In this document: in pieces, positions 1-7,668 of the stretch
Numbering within the stretch: position 1 is the stretch's first letter
How the letters are laid out: every line of letters starts with the position of its first letter
From: Roseibium aestuarii
Lineage (GTDB): Bacteria; Pseudomonadota; Alphaproteobacteria; Rhizobiales; Stappiaceae
Assembly: GCF_008477545.1 (NCBI RefSeq)
Contig: NZ_VORA01000008.1
Location: 49,933 to 113,932 of the forward strand
DNA: 64,000 nucleotides
Direction of reading: 5' to 3'
Program-made: the position numbers and the translations under genes
The notes under the pieces: generated by a model
What the model saw: the letters and a program-made list of their open reading frames with translations, nothing else
Told to the model about the DNA's origin: nothing
Databases searched by the model: none

Positions 1-2
1 GG

Positions 3-341
3 GTTGCCGCCATCCTCGTGGGCGTCGTCGATCTGGTGGTGGACCTGAGCTGGCAGAGCGCCTTGCTGCTCTACGCGGTCCTGTCGCTGGCGAGCTTCTT
101 CCTCGGTCGCATGCTGCTCCGGCGCGGCGCCAAGGCGGAGGGCGGCGACCCGAACCTGAACCGGCGCGGCAGCCGCTATGTGGGGCGTGAGTTCGTGCTC
201 GCCCAGCCGATCCTGCAAGGGGTCGGACGCCTGTCCATCGATGACACGGTGTGGCAGATCACCGGGCCGGATCTTCCCAGCGGGGCTATGGTGCGGGTGG
301 AGCGTCTGGAGGGCGCGCGGCTGGTGGTGGCCGCCGTCTGA
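3..341 (+). CDS. NfeD-like membrane protein, 3' part
   Basis: The reading frame is open to the left edge of the window, so the start codon lies outside and only the last ~113 residues are seen. The visible part has a hydrophobic segment (LLLYAVLSLASFFLG), a short basic linker with the LNRRG motif, and a small beta-rich OB-fold-like C-terminal domain containing VGREF and GPDLPSGAMVRV. This is the architecture of NfeD/YbbK inner-membrane proteins, which usually sit beside a stomatin/SPFH gene and act in membrane quality control. The SPFH partner would be expected just upstream but is outside the window. It converges with motB with only 33 bp between. The internal GTG at 18 is probably not the true start. 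Confidence 0.75.
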   Translation, partial: VAAILVGVVDLVVDLSWQSALLLYAVLSLASFFLGRMLLRRGAKAEGGDPNLNRRGSRYVGREFVLAQPILQGVGRLSIDDTVWQITGPDLPSGAMVRVERLEGARLVVAAV

Positions 342-374
342 GAGGGCAGCCTGACGAAGCGGGCCTGCTCAATC

Positions 375-1229
375 TCAGGGAGAATGCCCCGGCGGGATCG
401 GCGGGGCTTCCGCCTTGAGCAGGATCTCGATCCGGCGATTGGCCGCCAGATAAGGGTCGTTCGGGAACATCGGCTCCGTATCGGCCTTGCCGACAACCGC
501 GAAGAACTGCTCGTCCGGAACGCCATATTCGTTCAGGATCTGGCGGGCCACATTGGCCCGTTCGGAGGACAGGTCCCACCCGGTGTAGGAGGGATCGAGC
601 GACTGGCCCCCGGCGGTCGTGTGGCCGGTGATTTCCACCCGGTTCGGCATCTGGGCCAGAACGGGCGCCATCTTGGCGAGAAGCCGGCGGGTGGTTTCGT
701 AAGGGAATTTCGAGCCTTCGCGGAACATGGACCGGCCGTCCTGGTCCACCAGAAGGATGTTCAGCCCTTCGTCGGTCTCCTCCAGAATGATGTTGGAGGA
801 GATTTCGGTAATCTCGGGCATTTCCTGCCAGGCCTGGCGCAGGGATGCGGCTGCGGTGGCGAACTGGCGCGGCCGTTCGATCTCGGCCTTGGTGGTGTCG
901 TAGGTGTTGGCTTCCGGACCCTGCTTGGTGCGCTGGTCATGGCGCTCGGTGGAGAAGTCGGAATCCATCTCCTGCGGGATCTGGCTGATGTCCTTCATGT
1001 AGTCGCGGATCGGAATGCCCTCGACCTCGATGATGCCGGTGCGGCGCGAGTTTTCCTTCACACCGAAGGCTTCGCGCATGGAGCCGGCCACCACCTGAAG
1101 CTTCTGCTTGTCCTGAATGGAGAAGGAGATGATGAGCACGAAGAAGCACACGAGCAGGGACATGAGGTCGGCGAAGGTCACCAGCCATTCGGGTGCGCCA
1201 CCGCCTCCTGCCGCCTTTTTCTTTGCCAT
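375..1229 (-). CDS. motB: Flagellar stator protein MotB
   Basis: 284 aa. The N-terminus holds a single membrane helix with the stator motif FADLMSLLVCFFVLI; Asp21 is in the position of the ion-binding aspartate of MotB/PomB. A periplasmic linker of ~130 residues follows, then an OmpA-like peptidoglycan-binding domain (about 190-275) with NRVEITGHT, LSSERANVAR and the terminal NRRIEI motif. With MotA it forms the ion-conducting stator anchored to the wall. It lies 27 bp downstream of motA on the same strand, so the two are almost certainly co-transcribed. The length and the FADLMSLL signature are close to the PomB type. The coupling ion, proton or sodium, cannot be decided from sequence alone. 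Confidence 0.92.
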   Translation of the reverse strand: MAKKKAAGGGGAPEWLVTFADLMSLLVCFFVLIISFSIQDKQKLQVVAGSMREAFGVKENSRRTGIIEVEGIPIRDYMKDISQIPQEMDSDFSTERHDQRTKQGPEANTYDTTKAEIERPRQFATAAASLRQAWQEMPEITEISSNIILEETDEGLNILLVDQDGRSMFREGSKFPYETTRRLLAKMAPVLAQMPNRVEITGHTTAGGQSLDPSYTGWDLSSERANVARQILNEYGVPDEQFFAVVGKADTEPMFPNDPYLAANRRIEILLKAEAPPIPPGHSP

Positions 1230-1256
1230 GGTCGTGCCTCTCCCTGTGGTGCCGGA

Positions 1257-2024
1257 TCAGGCCGCGTCGGCCAGTTCGGCGCGGGCCTTCTCGGGCAAAT
1301 AGGCGATCAGCATTTCCTTGATCAGGGCCGGAGACTTGCTCTCGCGGATCTGCAGCACGCCATCGATGATCAGGGTGGTGTTCAGCTCGTCCACGTCGAA
1401 CTTGGCGTCGAGCTTGTCCACCAGCGGCAGGCAGAGCACGTTGGAAATCAGCGCGCCGTAAAGGGTCGTCAGCAGCGCGACGGCCATGGAGGGGCCGATG
1501 GCCGAGGGATCGTCCATGTTCGCCAGCATCTGCACCAGACCGACCAGCGTGCCGATCATGCCGAAGGCCGGCGCACTGTCGCCGAGCGCTTTCATGACGC
1601 GCTTGCCTTCTGCGAGACGGGTCAGATTGAGGTCGCGTTCGCGCTCCATGGATTCACGGATGAAATCGAGTTCGTAGCCGTCGGCGATATACTGGACGCC
1701 CTTGGCCAGAATGGGGTCGGAGACGTCGACATTTTCCAGGCCGAGCGGACCGGACTTGCGGACGATCTCGCCCAGGTTGGTGATCTCGGCAATCAGGTCG
1801 CGGGGCTTGGGACCGGCGCCTGCGAGCGCCACCTTGAAGCCCGTGCCGAAGGCAGAGCCGACGTCGGCCAGCTGAAAGCGGATCAGCGTCGCCATGATGC
1901 CGCCGCCCACCACGATCAGCACCGACGGGATGTCGATGAACTGACTGAAGCTGCCGCCCATGAAGATGGCGACCACCACGATGCCGAAGGCGCCTACAAT
2001 GCCAATGAGTGTCGCGAGATCCAT
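1257..2024 (-). CDS. motA: Flagellar stator protein MotA (PomA-like)
   Basis: 255 aa from ATG at 2024. The frame is open further upstream, but the family N-terminus MDLATLIGIVGAFG begins at this ATG and the product then has the length usual for PomA-type MotA. Four membrane segments are visible: two near the N-terminus, including IPSVLIVVGGGIMATLIRF, and two after residue ~150, including APAFGMIGTLVGLVQML and ALLTTLYGALISN. Between them is the charged cytoplasmic loop with the RERD region that contacts FliG. It is the first gene of a motA-motB pair placed next to envelope genes and not within a visible flagellar cluster. TAA-containing repeats 65-80 bp upstream resemble CtrA half-sites. Confidence 0.92.
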   Translation of the reverse strand: MDLATLIGIVGAFGIVVVAIFMGGSFSQFIDIPSVLIVVGGGIMATLIRFQLADVGSAFGTGFKVALAGAGPKPRDLIAEITNLGEIVRKSGPLGLENVDVSDPILAKGVQYIADGYELDFIRESMERERDLNLTRLAEGKRVMKALGDSAPAFGMIGTLVGLVQMLANMDDPSAIGPSMAVALLTTLYGALISNVLCLPLVDKLDAKFDVDELNTTLIIDGVLQIRESKSPALIKEMLIAYLPEKARAELADAA

Positions 2025-2088
2025 ACGAGCCACACCGAGAGAACTGAACTTGGCGGAATCGCCGGTGTGCATCCTAACGGGATCAAGG

Positions 2089-2103
2089 CTAACCAAATCC
2101 TAA
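2089..2103. promoter_or_regulatory. CtrA-like direct repeat upstream of motA
   Basis: CTAA-N7-CTAA (CTAACCAAATCCTAA), 65-79 bp upstream of the motA start, with a further CTAAC at 2074. The CtrA consensus is TTAA-N7-TTAA, so both halves differ by one base but keep the spacing. CtrA commonly controls motility genes in Alphaproteobacteria, which fits the position. This is a motif match only. Confidence 0.3.
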
Positions 2104-2178
2104 CCGCCCGCGCAGAATGCGAGAGATCAAGCAGGTTTGATCGCAAATCCTGATGGGGGGCGGGTGAGACTTCGGGTC

Positions 2179-3195
2179 TCAGGCCGCGCCGATCCGCAGC
2201 AGGTCGTGCAGATGGATCAGGCCGGTGGGCTTGCCCTCGTGGGTCACGAAGACGGACGTGATGCCCTTGCTGTTGAGCAGCTCCATGACCGTGCCGGAAA
2301 GCGCCGAGGCCTCGATGGTCTTCGGATTGCGGGTCATGACCTCTTCCACCTTCTTTTCCAGAAGGTTGGAGGTGATGTGACGGCGCAAGTCACCGTCGGT
2401 GATGACGCCGATCAGCAGTCCGGCATCGTCGATGACGCCGATGGTGCCGAAGCCCTTCTGGGTCATCTGAAGCAGCGCTTCGGACATGGAATGGCCGGCG
2501 GCGATCAGCGGCATGGTGTCGCCGGAGTGCATGATGTCGCGGGCGGCCTTCAGGCTGGCGCCAAGGCGGCCGCCGGGATGGAAGACGCGGAAATCCTGGG
2601 CAGTGAAGCCACGGGTTTCCAGAAGCGCGATGGCCAGGGCGTCGCCAATGGCCATCTGCAGCAGGGTGGAGGTGGTGGGCGCCAGTCCGTGCGGGCAGGC
2701 TTCGGTGATCTTCGGCATCTCCAGCACGATGTCGGAGGCCTGACCGAGGGTGCTGGTGCTCGAGGAGGTGATGGAGACCAGCGGCACGCGGAAGCGGCGG
2801 GTGTAGCCGACCAGGCTTGCGAGCTCCTGGGTCTCGCCGGACCAGGACAAGGCGATGACCACGTCATCCTGGGTGATCATGCCCAGATCCCCGTGGCTTG
2901 CTTCTGCTGCGTGGACGAAGAAGGCCGGGGTGCCGGTGGAGGCAAGGGTCGCCGCAAGCTTGGTGCCGATGTGTCCGCTCTTGCCGATGCCGGTGAGAAT
3001 GACGCGGCCGGGGCTGCGCGAGATCAGGGAAACGGTGCGGGCAAAGGGCTTGGCCAGACCGTCATGCAGGGCGGCGCGAAGGGCGGCCAATCCGGCAATT
3101 TCCACCTCAAGCGTCCGCTCCGCAGAGGTCAGGCAGGACGACAGGTCATCCATCTCTTCAGGCAGGCGGTCGGCGAGTATGTCGGTCATGGTCAT
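2179..3195 (-). CDS. kdsD: Arabinose-5-phosphate isomerase, KpsF/GutQ family
   Basis: 338 aa. It converts D-ribulose 5-phosphate to D-arabinose 5-phosphate, the first step of KDO synthesis for lipopolysaccharide. The SIS domain (about 45-190) shows GIGKSGHIG, HAAEASHGDLG, and LSWSGETQE followed by TSSSTSTLG. Two CBS domains fill residues ~215-335, with ending motifs such as GVITDGDLRRH and GLIHLHDLLR. Length and domain order match KdsD and KpsF. It is divergent from the outer-membrane beta-barrel gene at 3346, and that intergenic region holds a TTAACCAT box. Its place among envelope genes agrees with a role in LPS core synthesis. Confidence 0.93.
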   Translation of the reverse strand: MTMTDILADRLPEEMDDLSSCLTSAERTLEVEIAGLAALRAALHDGLAKPFARTVSLISRSPGRVILTGIGKSGHIGTKLAATLASTGTPAFFVHAAEASHGDLGMITQDDVVIALSWSGETQELASLVGYTRRFRVPLVSITSSSTSTLGQASDIVLEMPKITEACPHGLAPTTSTLLQMAIGDALAIALLETRGFTAQDFRVFHPGGRLGASLKAARDIMHSGDTMPLIAAGHSMSEALLQMTQKGFGTIGVIDDAGLLIGVITDGDLRRHITSNLLEKKVEEVMTRNPKTIEASALSGTVMELLNSKGITSVFVTHEGKPTGLIHLHDLLRIGAA

Positions 3196-3292
3196 CCTTT
3201 GCGCGGCGGGGCCCGCAGTGTCGCGGCCCTATCTACGCCATGAGCCGAGGGGGTGCAAGTTGAGCAAAACTGCGGGTTCCGTCAATGAACAA

Positions 3293-3300
3293 TTAACCAT
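3293..3300 (+). promoter_or_regulatory. CtrA-type TTAACCAT half-site
   Basis: A perfect TTAACCAT octamer sits 45 bp before the beta-barrel gene and 98 bp before the divergent kdsD. This octamer is a described CtrA half-site form. Short matches arise by chance, so only position and context support it. Confidence 0.3.
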
Positions 3301-3345
3301 GCTCCGGCACCCTCGGTCCTGAATGTTCAGGATCCGATCCATCCC

Positions 3346-4899
3346 ATGAGACGCGCCGTTTTCCTCGTGATGCCCCTGCTTCTGGTGGCAACGGAGCCTG
3401 CCCTTTCCGAGGGCGGGCCGCTGCTGCTGCGCGGCATGTTGCCTGAGGGCGAGACCGCTGGCGCGAAGGCGGAAGAGACGGTCGTGATGACGGGTGCGGC
3501 CGGGCTGAGCGGCGTTCTGCCGCCCCCCGCGACGGACGAGGAGCTGCAGGGCGATCTCGCCACCGGCGCCATTCCCGATCCGGATCCCGCCGTCTTTGCC
3601 CTGCGCACCTATACGATTCCCCAGGCGGAGGAGGCCGGCACCAGACCTTCGGCTGGTCTTGCCACTGCAACGGGCCTCTCGGGCAGCGGCCGGGTGGTTC
3701 CGGTGGCCCGTTTCTCGGAGCGGGTGCAGCGGGTCGAACGCCAGCAGGGACTGGGCGGATCGCCGGCCGACAGCGGCATATTCGACGGGGAGACCCGATT
3801 CGATGCCGCAGAGGGCCTGCGGATCGGCTCCTTCACGGTTTTTCCCGAGGTCTCGCTGCGCGGTGGCGTGAGCGACAACGTGGACAGCTCGGTCGCGGGC
3901 GAGGCCGGGTCCTTCAGCGTTCTCGAACCGTCCGTCACGGCCCGCTCCAACTGGTCGCGGCATGAACTCTCCCTGCAGGCCTCCGGCTCGCTGACCACCT
4001 ACTCGGGCGGGCAGGATCCGGATCCCTCGGCGGCAGCGCGCGCGGGCCTGCGTCTCGACATCGCGCCGGGGCTCACCGGCAACGGCGGCCTGGCCTACAG
4101 CTATGCGCAGGAAAGCAGTTCCACGGCGGAAAGCGCCGGCGGGGCGGATGACGTGCATCAGGTGACCGCTGACATCGGCCTGGCCCGCGATCTTGGACTG
4201 GTCACCGCATCCGGCACGTTCGGGGCGGTGCGCAGTCTCTATTCGGGTGGGGGTGCCGCGTCGTCGGACCGGGACAACACGCTCTACAATGCGGGCCTGC
4301 GGCTCTCGGCCAATACGGATGCGGTCTTCCGTCCCTTCATCGCGGGAGACCTGCTCCTGCGTCGACACGACGGGGATTGCGCAGGGACCTGCGATCAGCG
4401 CGACAGCGTCGGCTATGACCTGCGGTTGGGCACAAGGATCGACAACGGCTCCAAGCTCTCGGGCGATGTGGCCGCCGGCTGGCGCGCGGAGCATCTGGAC
4501 GACGCGACGCTGGGCGAGCTGAACGGACTGGTGGCGGCGGCCAATCTGGTCTGGTCGCCAACGCGCCGGACCACCGTGACCGGCGGCCTTGCGACCAGCT
4601 TCGAGCCCACCAGCCTGAGTGGGTCGGCCGGGTCGATCATCCATTCGGCGGACGTGCGTCTCGCCCATGATTTCGGCGACCGGCTGGCGGGTGAGGTCGG
4701 TGCCGGTGTCAGCCGCCGGTCCTATGAGGGGCTGGGCATCGAGGAGACCACGGTCACCGGTCTTGCAGGGCTGACCTTCGCCCTGACGCGCAATGCGGCC
4801 CTGAAGGCCCAGTACACCTACACCGCCTTTTCCTCCAGCGAGGCCGGGCGGGACTATGACGAGAACAGCATCGAGGCTGGCGTGCGGATCCGTCGCTGA
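3346..4899 (+). CDS. Outer-membrane beta-barrel protein (BBP2-like)
   Basis: 517 aa. A signal peptide (MRRAVFLVMPLLLVATEPALS) is followed by ~130 residues rich in Pro, Ala and acidic residues. From about residue 155 there are alternating amphipathic strands typical of a barrel, starting with a segment like FTVFPEVSLRGGVSDNVDSS, which resembles the opening of the putative beta-barrel porin 2 family (PF10082). It ends in alternating residues (IEAGVRIRR), although the last residue is Arg and not the usual aromatic. A Cys pair (CAGTC) lies around residues 346-350, probably a loop disulfide. The substrate is unknown; relatives are often linked to exopolysaccharide export. It leads a same-strand run with the lytic transglycosylase and DUF459 genes. 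Confidence 0.75.
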   Translation: MRRAVFLVMPLLLVATEPALSEGGPLLLRGMLPEGETAGAKAEETVVMTGAAGLSGVLPPPATDEELQGDLATGAIPDPDPAVFALRTYTIPQAEEAGTRPSAGLATATGLSGSGRVVPVARFSERVQRVERQQGLGGSPADSGIFDGETRFDAAEGLRIGSFTVFPEVSLRGGVSDNVDSSVAGEAGSFSVLEPSVTARSNWSRHELSLQASGSLTTYSGGQDPDPSAAARAGLRLDIAPGLTGNGGLAYSYAQESSSTAESAGGADDVHQVTADIGLARDLGLVTASGTFGAVRSLYSGGGAASSDRDNTLYNAGLRLSANTDAVFRPFIAGDLLLRRHDGDCAGTCDQRDSVGYDLRLGTRIDNGSKLSGDVAAGWRAEHLDDATLGELNGLVAAANLVWSPTRRTTVTGGLATSFEPTSLSGSAGSIIHSADVRLAHDFGDRLAGEVGAGVSRRSYEGLGIEETTVTGLAGLTFALTRNAALKAQYTYTAFSSSEAGRDYDENSIEAGVRIRR

Positions 4900-4987
4900 C
4901 GGGGCGCGCCGGTTTCGCCACATTCCCGAGACAGACTTGCGGATCTTCCGCGTCTCGGGCCACAAGAAACAGGTACAGGAGACCTGA

Positions 4988-6289
4988 ATGACGTCACTGG
5001 CAGATTTCGGATTTTCGGTGGTTCGTCGCATGTGCGGCGTGTCGCCGGTTCGTGCGGCCGGGCGACGCCGGGGAGTGGATCTTCGGCGGCCGGCGCAATC
5101 GCTTGCCCTGGCTCTGGGGCTGATCCTGAGCGGCGAGATGATCCGCCCCGCTGCGGCCGATCCGGGGTTCGACCGGTTCGTGCGGGATCTCTGGCCCCAG
5201 GCCAGCGCCGCCGGCATTTCCTCCACGACCTACAATCACGTATTCACCGGCATGGATCCGGATCCGGATACCCTGCGCCTGATGGAGGCCCAGTCGGAAT
5301 TCGTGAAGCCGGTCTGGGACTATCTGTCGAGCGCGGTCTCCGATGACCGGGTGAAGCGGGGACGTGAGCTTCTGGACGAATATGCCACGGTGCTGAGCCG
5401 CATCGAGGCGCGCTATGGCGTCGATCGGGAAGCCATTCTTGCCATCTGGGGCATGGAAACCAACTACGGCACGTTCAAGGGCCGACACAACGTGATCCGG
5501 GCTCTTGCGACGCTGGCCTATGCCGCGCCGCGCCGGGGCGACTTCTGGTCCAAGGAACTGATCAAGGCGCTCGGCATCGTGCAGGCAGGTCATGTGCGCT
5601 ACGAGGACATGGAAGGCTCCTGGGCCGGGGCCATGGGTCACACCCAGTTCATGCCCACGAGCTGGCAGGCCTATGCGGCGGATTATGACGGTGACGGCCG
5701 TCGCGACATCTGGACCTCGGTGCCCGATGCGCTGGCCTCCACCGCGAACTATCTGGCCGAGCATGGCTGGCAGACGGGCAAGACCTGGGGCTACGAGGTC
5801 GCCCTGCCGCGCGGTTTCGACTATCGCTTGGCCGATGAAAGCACGACGCTGTCTCTGGGCGAATGGCGCCGCCATGGCGTGATGCGCGCCAACGGCAAGG
5901 AATTTCCCCGTCCGCAGGACGACGCGATCCTGGTGATGCCCGCCGGGGCGGGCGGTCCGGCCTTCCTGATGCTGCGCAATTTCTACGTGATCAAGCGCTA
6001 CAACAATGCCACGGCCTATGCCCTAGCTGTGGGGCATCTGTCTGACCGCATCATCGGCGGCGGCAGTTTCCACGGCGACTGGTCGCGGGAATATCTGCCC
6101 CTGTCCAAGGCAGAGACCAAGGAGCTGCAGGAAGAGCTGAACCGGCGCGGCTACAACGTCGGCTCGGCCGACGGGCTGGTCGGTCCTGCCACGCGCAAGG
6201 CCATCCGGGCCTATCAGAAAGCCCTGGGCCTTATTCCCGACGGCTATGCATCCGTGGTACTTCTGGCCAGAATGAAGCTGGATGGCTGA
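4988..6289 (+). CDS. Lytic murein transglycosylase, MltB/SLT_2 type
   Basis: 433 aa. It should cleave the MurNAc-GlcNAc bond of peptidoglycan with formation of 1,6-anhydro-MurNAc. After a ~57-residue N-terminus with a hydrophobic core (QSLALALGLILSGEM), the catalytic domain (about 58-360) contains WGMETNYG, in which Glu157 is the expected catalytic acid, and GAMGHTQFMPTSW. A C-terminal peptidoglycan-binding domain 1 (about 370-430) shows LQEELNRRGYNVG and DGLVGPATRKAIRAYQ. The product is probably periplasmic. It is followed after 57 bp by the DUF459 SGNH gene, a pairing often seen in Rhizobiales, which points to a joint role in wall remodelling. Confidence 0.9.
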   Translation: MTSLADFGFSVVRRMCGVSPVRAAGRRRGVDLRRPAQSLALALGLILSGEMIRPAAADPGFDRFVRDLWPQASAAGISSTTYNHVFTGMDPDPDTLRLMEAQSEFVKPVWDYLSSAVSDDRVKRGRELLDEYATVLSRIEARYGVDREAILAIWGMETNYGTFKGRHNVIRALATLAYAAPRRGDFWSKELIKALGIVQAGHVRYEDMEGSWAGAMGHTQFMPTSWQAYAADYDGDGRRDIWTSVPDALASTANYLAEHGWQTGKTWGYEVALPRGFDYRLADESTTLSLGEWRRHGVMRANGKEFPRPQDDAILVMPAGAGGPAFLMLRNFYVIKRYNNATAYALAVGHLSDRIIGGGSFHGDWSREYLPLSKAETKELQEELNRRGYNVGSADGLVGPATRKAIRAYQKALGLIPDGYASVVLLARMKLDG

Positions 6290-6346
6290 TCCGGAAGACC
6301 GGATCGCAGGTAAAGCAGAAGACGCAGGGCGGATCGAGACGGGCAG

Positions 6347-7534
6347 ATGACGCAGACCATGCCAGAGACGGTGTATCGTCGCCGCACGCTCCCGTCCCTT
6401 GCGCTTGCCTGCGGCCTGATCCTTTGCGGAGCGGCGGTGGTGCTTGCGCTTGTCGCCGCGCCAGCCGGAGCCCAGACGGATGGATGGGGATCTCGCACCC
6501 CCATCGTCGTGGCCGAGAACGGCCGTTTTTCGTTCAATCCCTTCGGATCCCTGCTTCGCCTGTTCAAGGGGGATGACCGGCAGAAGAGCCGGCCTCCCAA
6601 GGATGGGGCCAAGCGCAATTCCTCTGGCGCGGCCTCGTCGGCCGCCTCGGGTGGCTCCAGCTATTCCAAGCCGCGTTTCGTGGAGCAGGCCAAGGACCCG
6701 GAAGCGGGTGTGCTGCTCGTCATCGGCGACGAGATGGCCGATGGCGTGGCCGAAGGGCTGAAGTTCCTGCTGCAGGACAAGCCCATGGTGCGGACGGAGA
6801 AGATTATTCATCCGGGCAGCGGGTTGATCGGTGGCAAGCCCGTGGAATGGTCGGCGGATCTGCGGTCCTTCGCAGAGCTGGACCGGGTGCGCGCCGTGGT
6901 CGTGATGATGGGGCAGCATGATCCTGCTTCCACCCTTGCCGGAGAACCGCCGGTCGAGTTCGGCACGCAAGCCTGGGCCGATGCCTACCGGACCCGGACG
7001 GCGCAGCTTGTCGAGACCGTGCGCGGCCTGCGCAAGCCGGTGATCTGGATCGGCCTGCCGCCGACCAATGCGCCGCTGCTCAATGCGGATTTCCAGCTTT
7101 TCAGTACCATCCACCGGGAAGAGGCGGAGAAGGGGCGGGGCTCCTATGTCGGGATCTGGGAAATCTTCCTGTCGGATGCCGGGGAGTATTCCTCCTACGG
7201 CCCGGATATCGACGGCCAGCGCAAGAAGCTGCGCACCGGCGACAGGATCGGCTTCACCTGGGACGGCTATCTGAAGGTGGCCTTTTTCGTGGAGCGCGAG
7301 TTGACCCGAATGCTCGGCGGATACGGCGGGCTCGCCTTCGAAGGCATCGCAGATGATCCGAATTTCATCGTGCTGACCGGCAGGTCGACCTCATCCGAGA
7401 CCGATCTCCTCGGCGGCGAGTCTTCCGATCCGCAGGACAGGCTTGCGGCCACGGCGACCTTGGCCGAGAGGGTTCTGGTGCGCGGCGAGGCGATGGAAGC
7501 GCCCACCGGGCGCGTCGACGACTGGCGGCGGTAA
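6347..7534 (+). CDS. DUF459 family SGNH-type periplasmic protein
   Basis: 395 aa. An N-terminal signal-anchor (LALACGLILCGAAVVLALVA) is followed by a Ser/Lys-rich linker and then a DUF459 domain (about 120-330). Seen in it are LLVIGDEMADGV, where SGNH hydrolases carry the GDS block (here GDE, so the usual nucleophile Ser is not in its classical place), VVVMMGQHD, and PVIWIGLPP. The tail is Ala/Arg-rich. The family has an SGNH fold, but its activity is not established. The altered GDS block suggests either a shifted nucleophile or a non-catalytic role. Its position after a lytic transglycosylase suggests work on peptidoglycan or its O-acyl groups, which is inference. Confidence 0.78.
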   Translation: MTQTMPETVYRRRTLPSLALACGLILCGAAVVLALVAAPAGAQTDGWGSRTPIVVAENGRFSFNPFGSLLRLFKGDDRQKSRPPKDGAKRNSSGAASSAASGGSSYSKPRFVEQAKDPEAGVLLVIGDEMADGVAEGLKFLLQDKPMVRTEKIIHPGSGLIGGKPVEWSADLRSFAELDRVRAVVVMMGQHDPASTLAGEPPVEFGTQAWADAYRTRTAQLVETVRGLRKPVIWIGLPPTNAPLLNADFQLFSTIHREEAEKGRGSYVGIWEIFLSDAGEYSSYGPDIDGQRKKLRTGDRIGFTWDGYLKVAFFVERELTRMLGGYGGLAFEGIADDPNFIVLTGRSTSSETDLLGGESSDPQDRLAATATLAERVLVRGEAMEAPTGRVDDWRR

Positions 7535-7611
7535 AGCGCGGCGGGTGAGGGGCGCCGCGCGCCCGCGGGCCGCTGCCTTGTGGCACCTGTGGTCAGGATC
7601 GCTCAAAGATC

Positions 7612-7643
7612 AAAGGGCCGCCCCGTTGCCGGGAGCGGCCCTT
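7612..7643. terminator. Bidirectional hairpin between DUF459 gene and gltD
   Basis: The arms AAAGGGCCGC and GCGGCCCTT flank a short asymmetric loop, with T-rich bases on both sides (CTTCTTC on plus, CCCTTTGATC on minus). It lies between two convergent genes and could serve both. Confidence 0.6.
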
Positions 7644-7668
7644 CTTCATGTCTGCAAGGTGCTGCCGA

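Noticed and set aside
384..2153. A 589-codon plus-strand frame over motB and motA
   Set aside because: Antisense shadow; no known domain, while the opposite strand has clear stator proteins.
3229..5226. A 665-codon minus-strand frame over the beta-barrel gene
   Set aside because: Composition is Arg/Gly-rich shadow; the plus-strand product has a signal peptide and barrel pattern.
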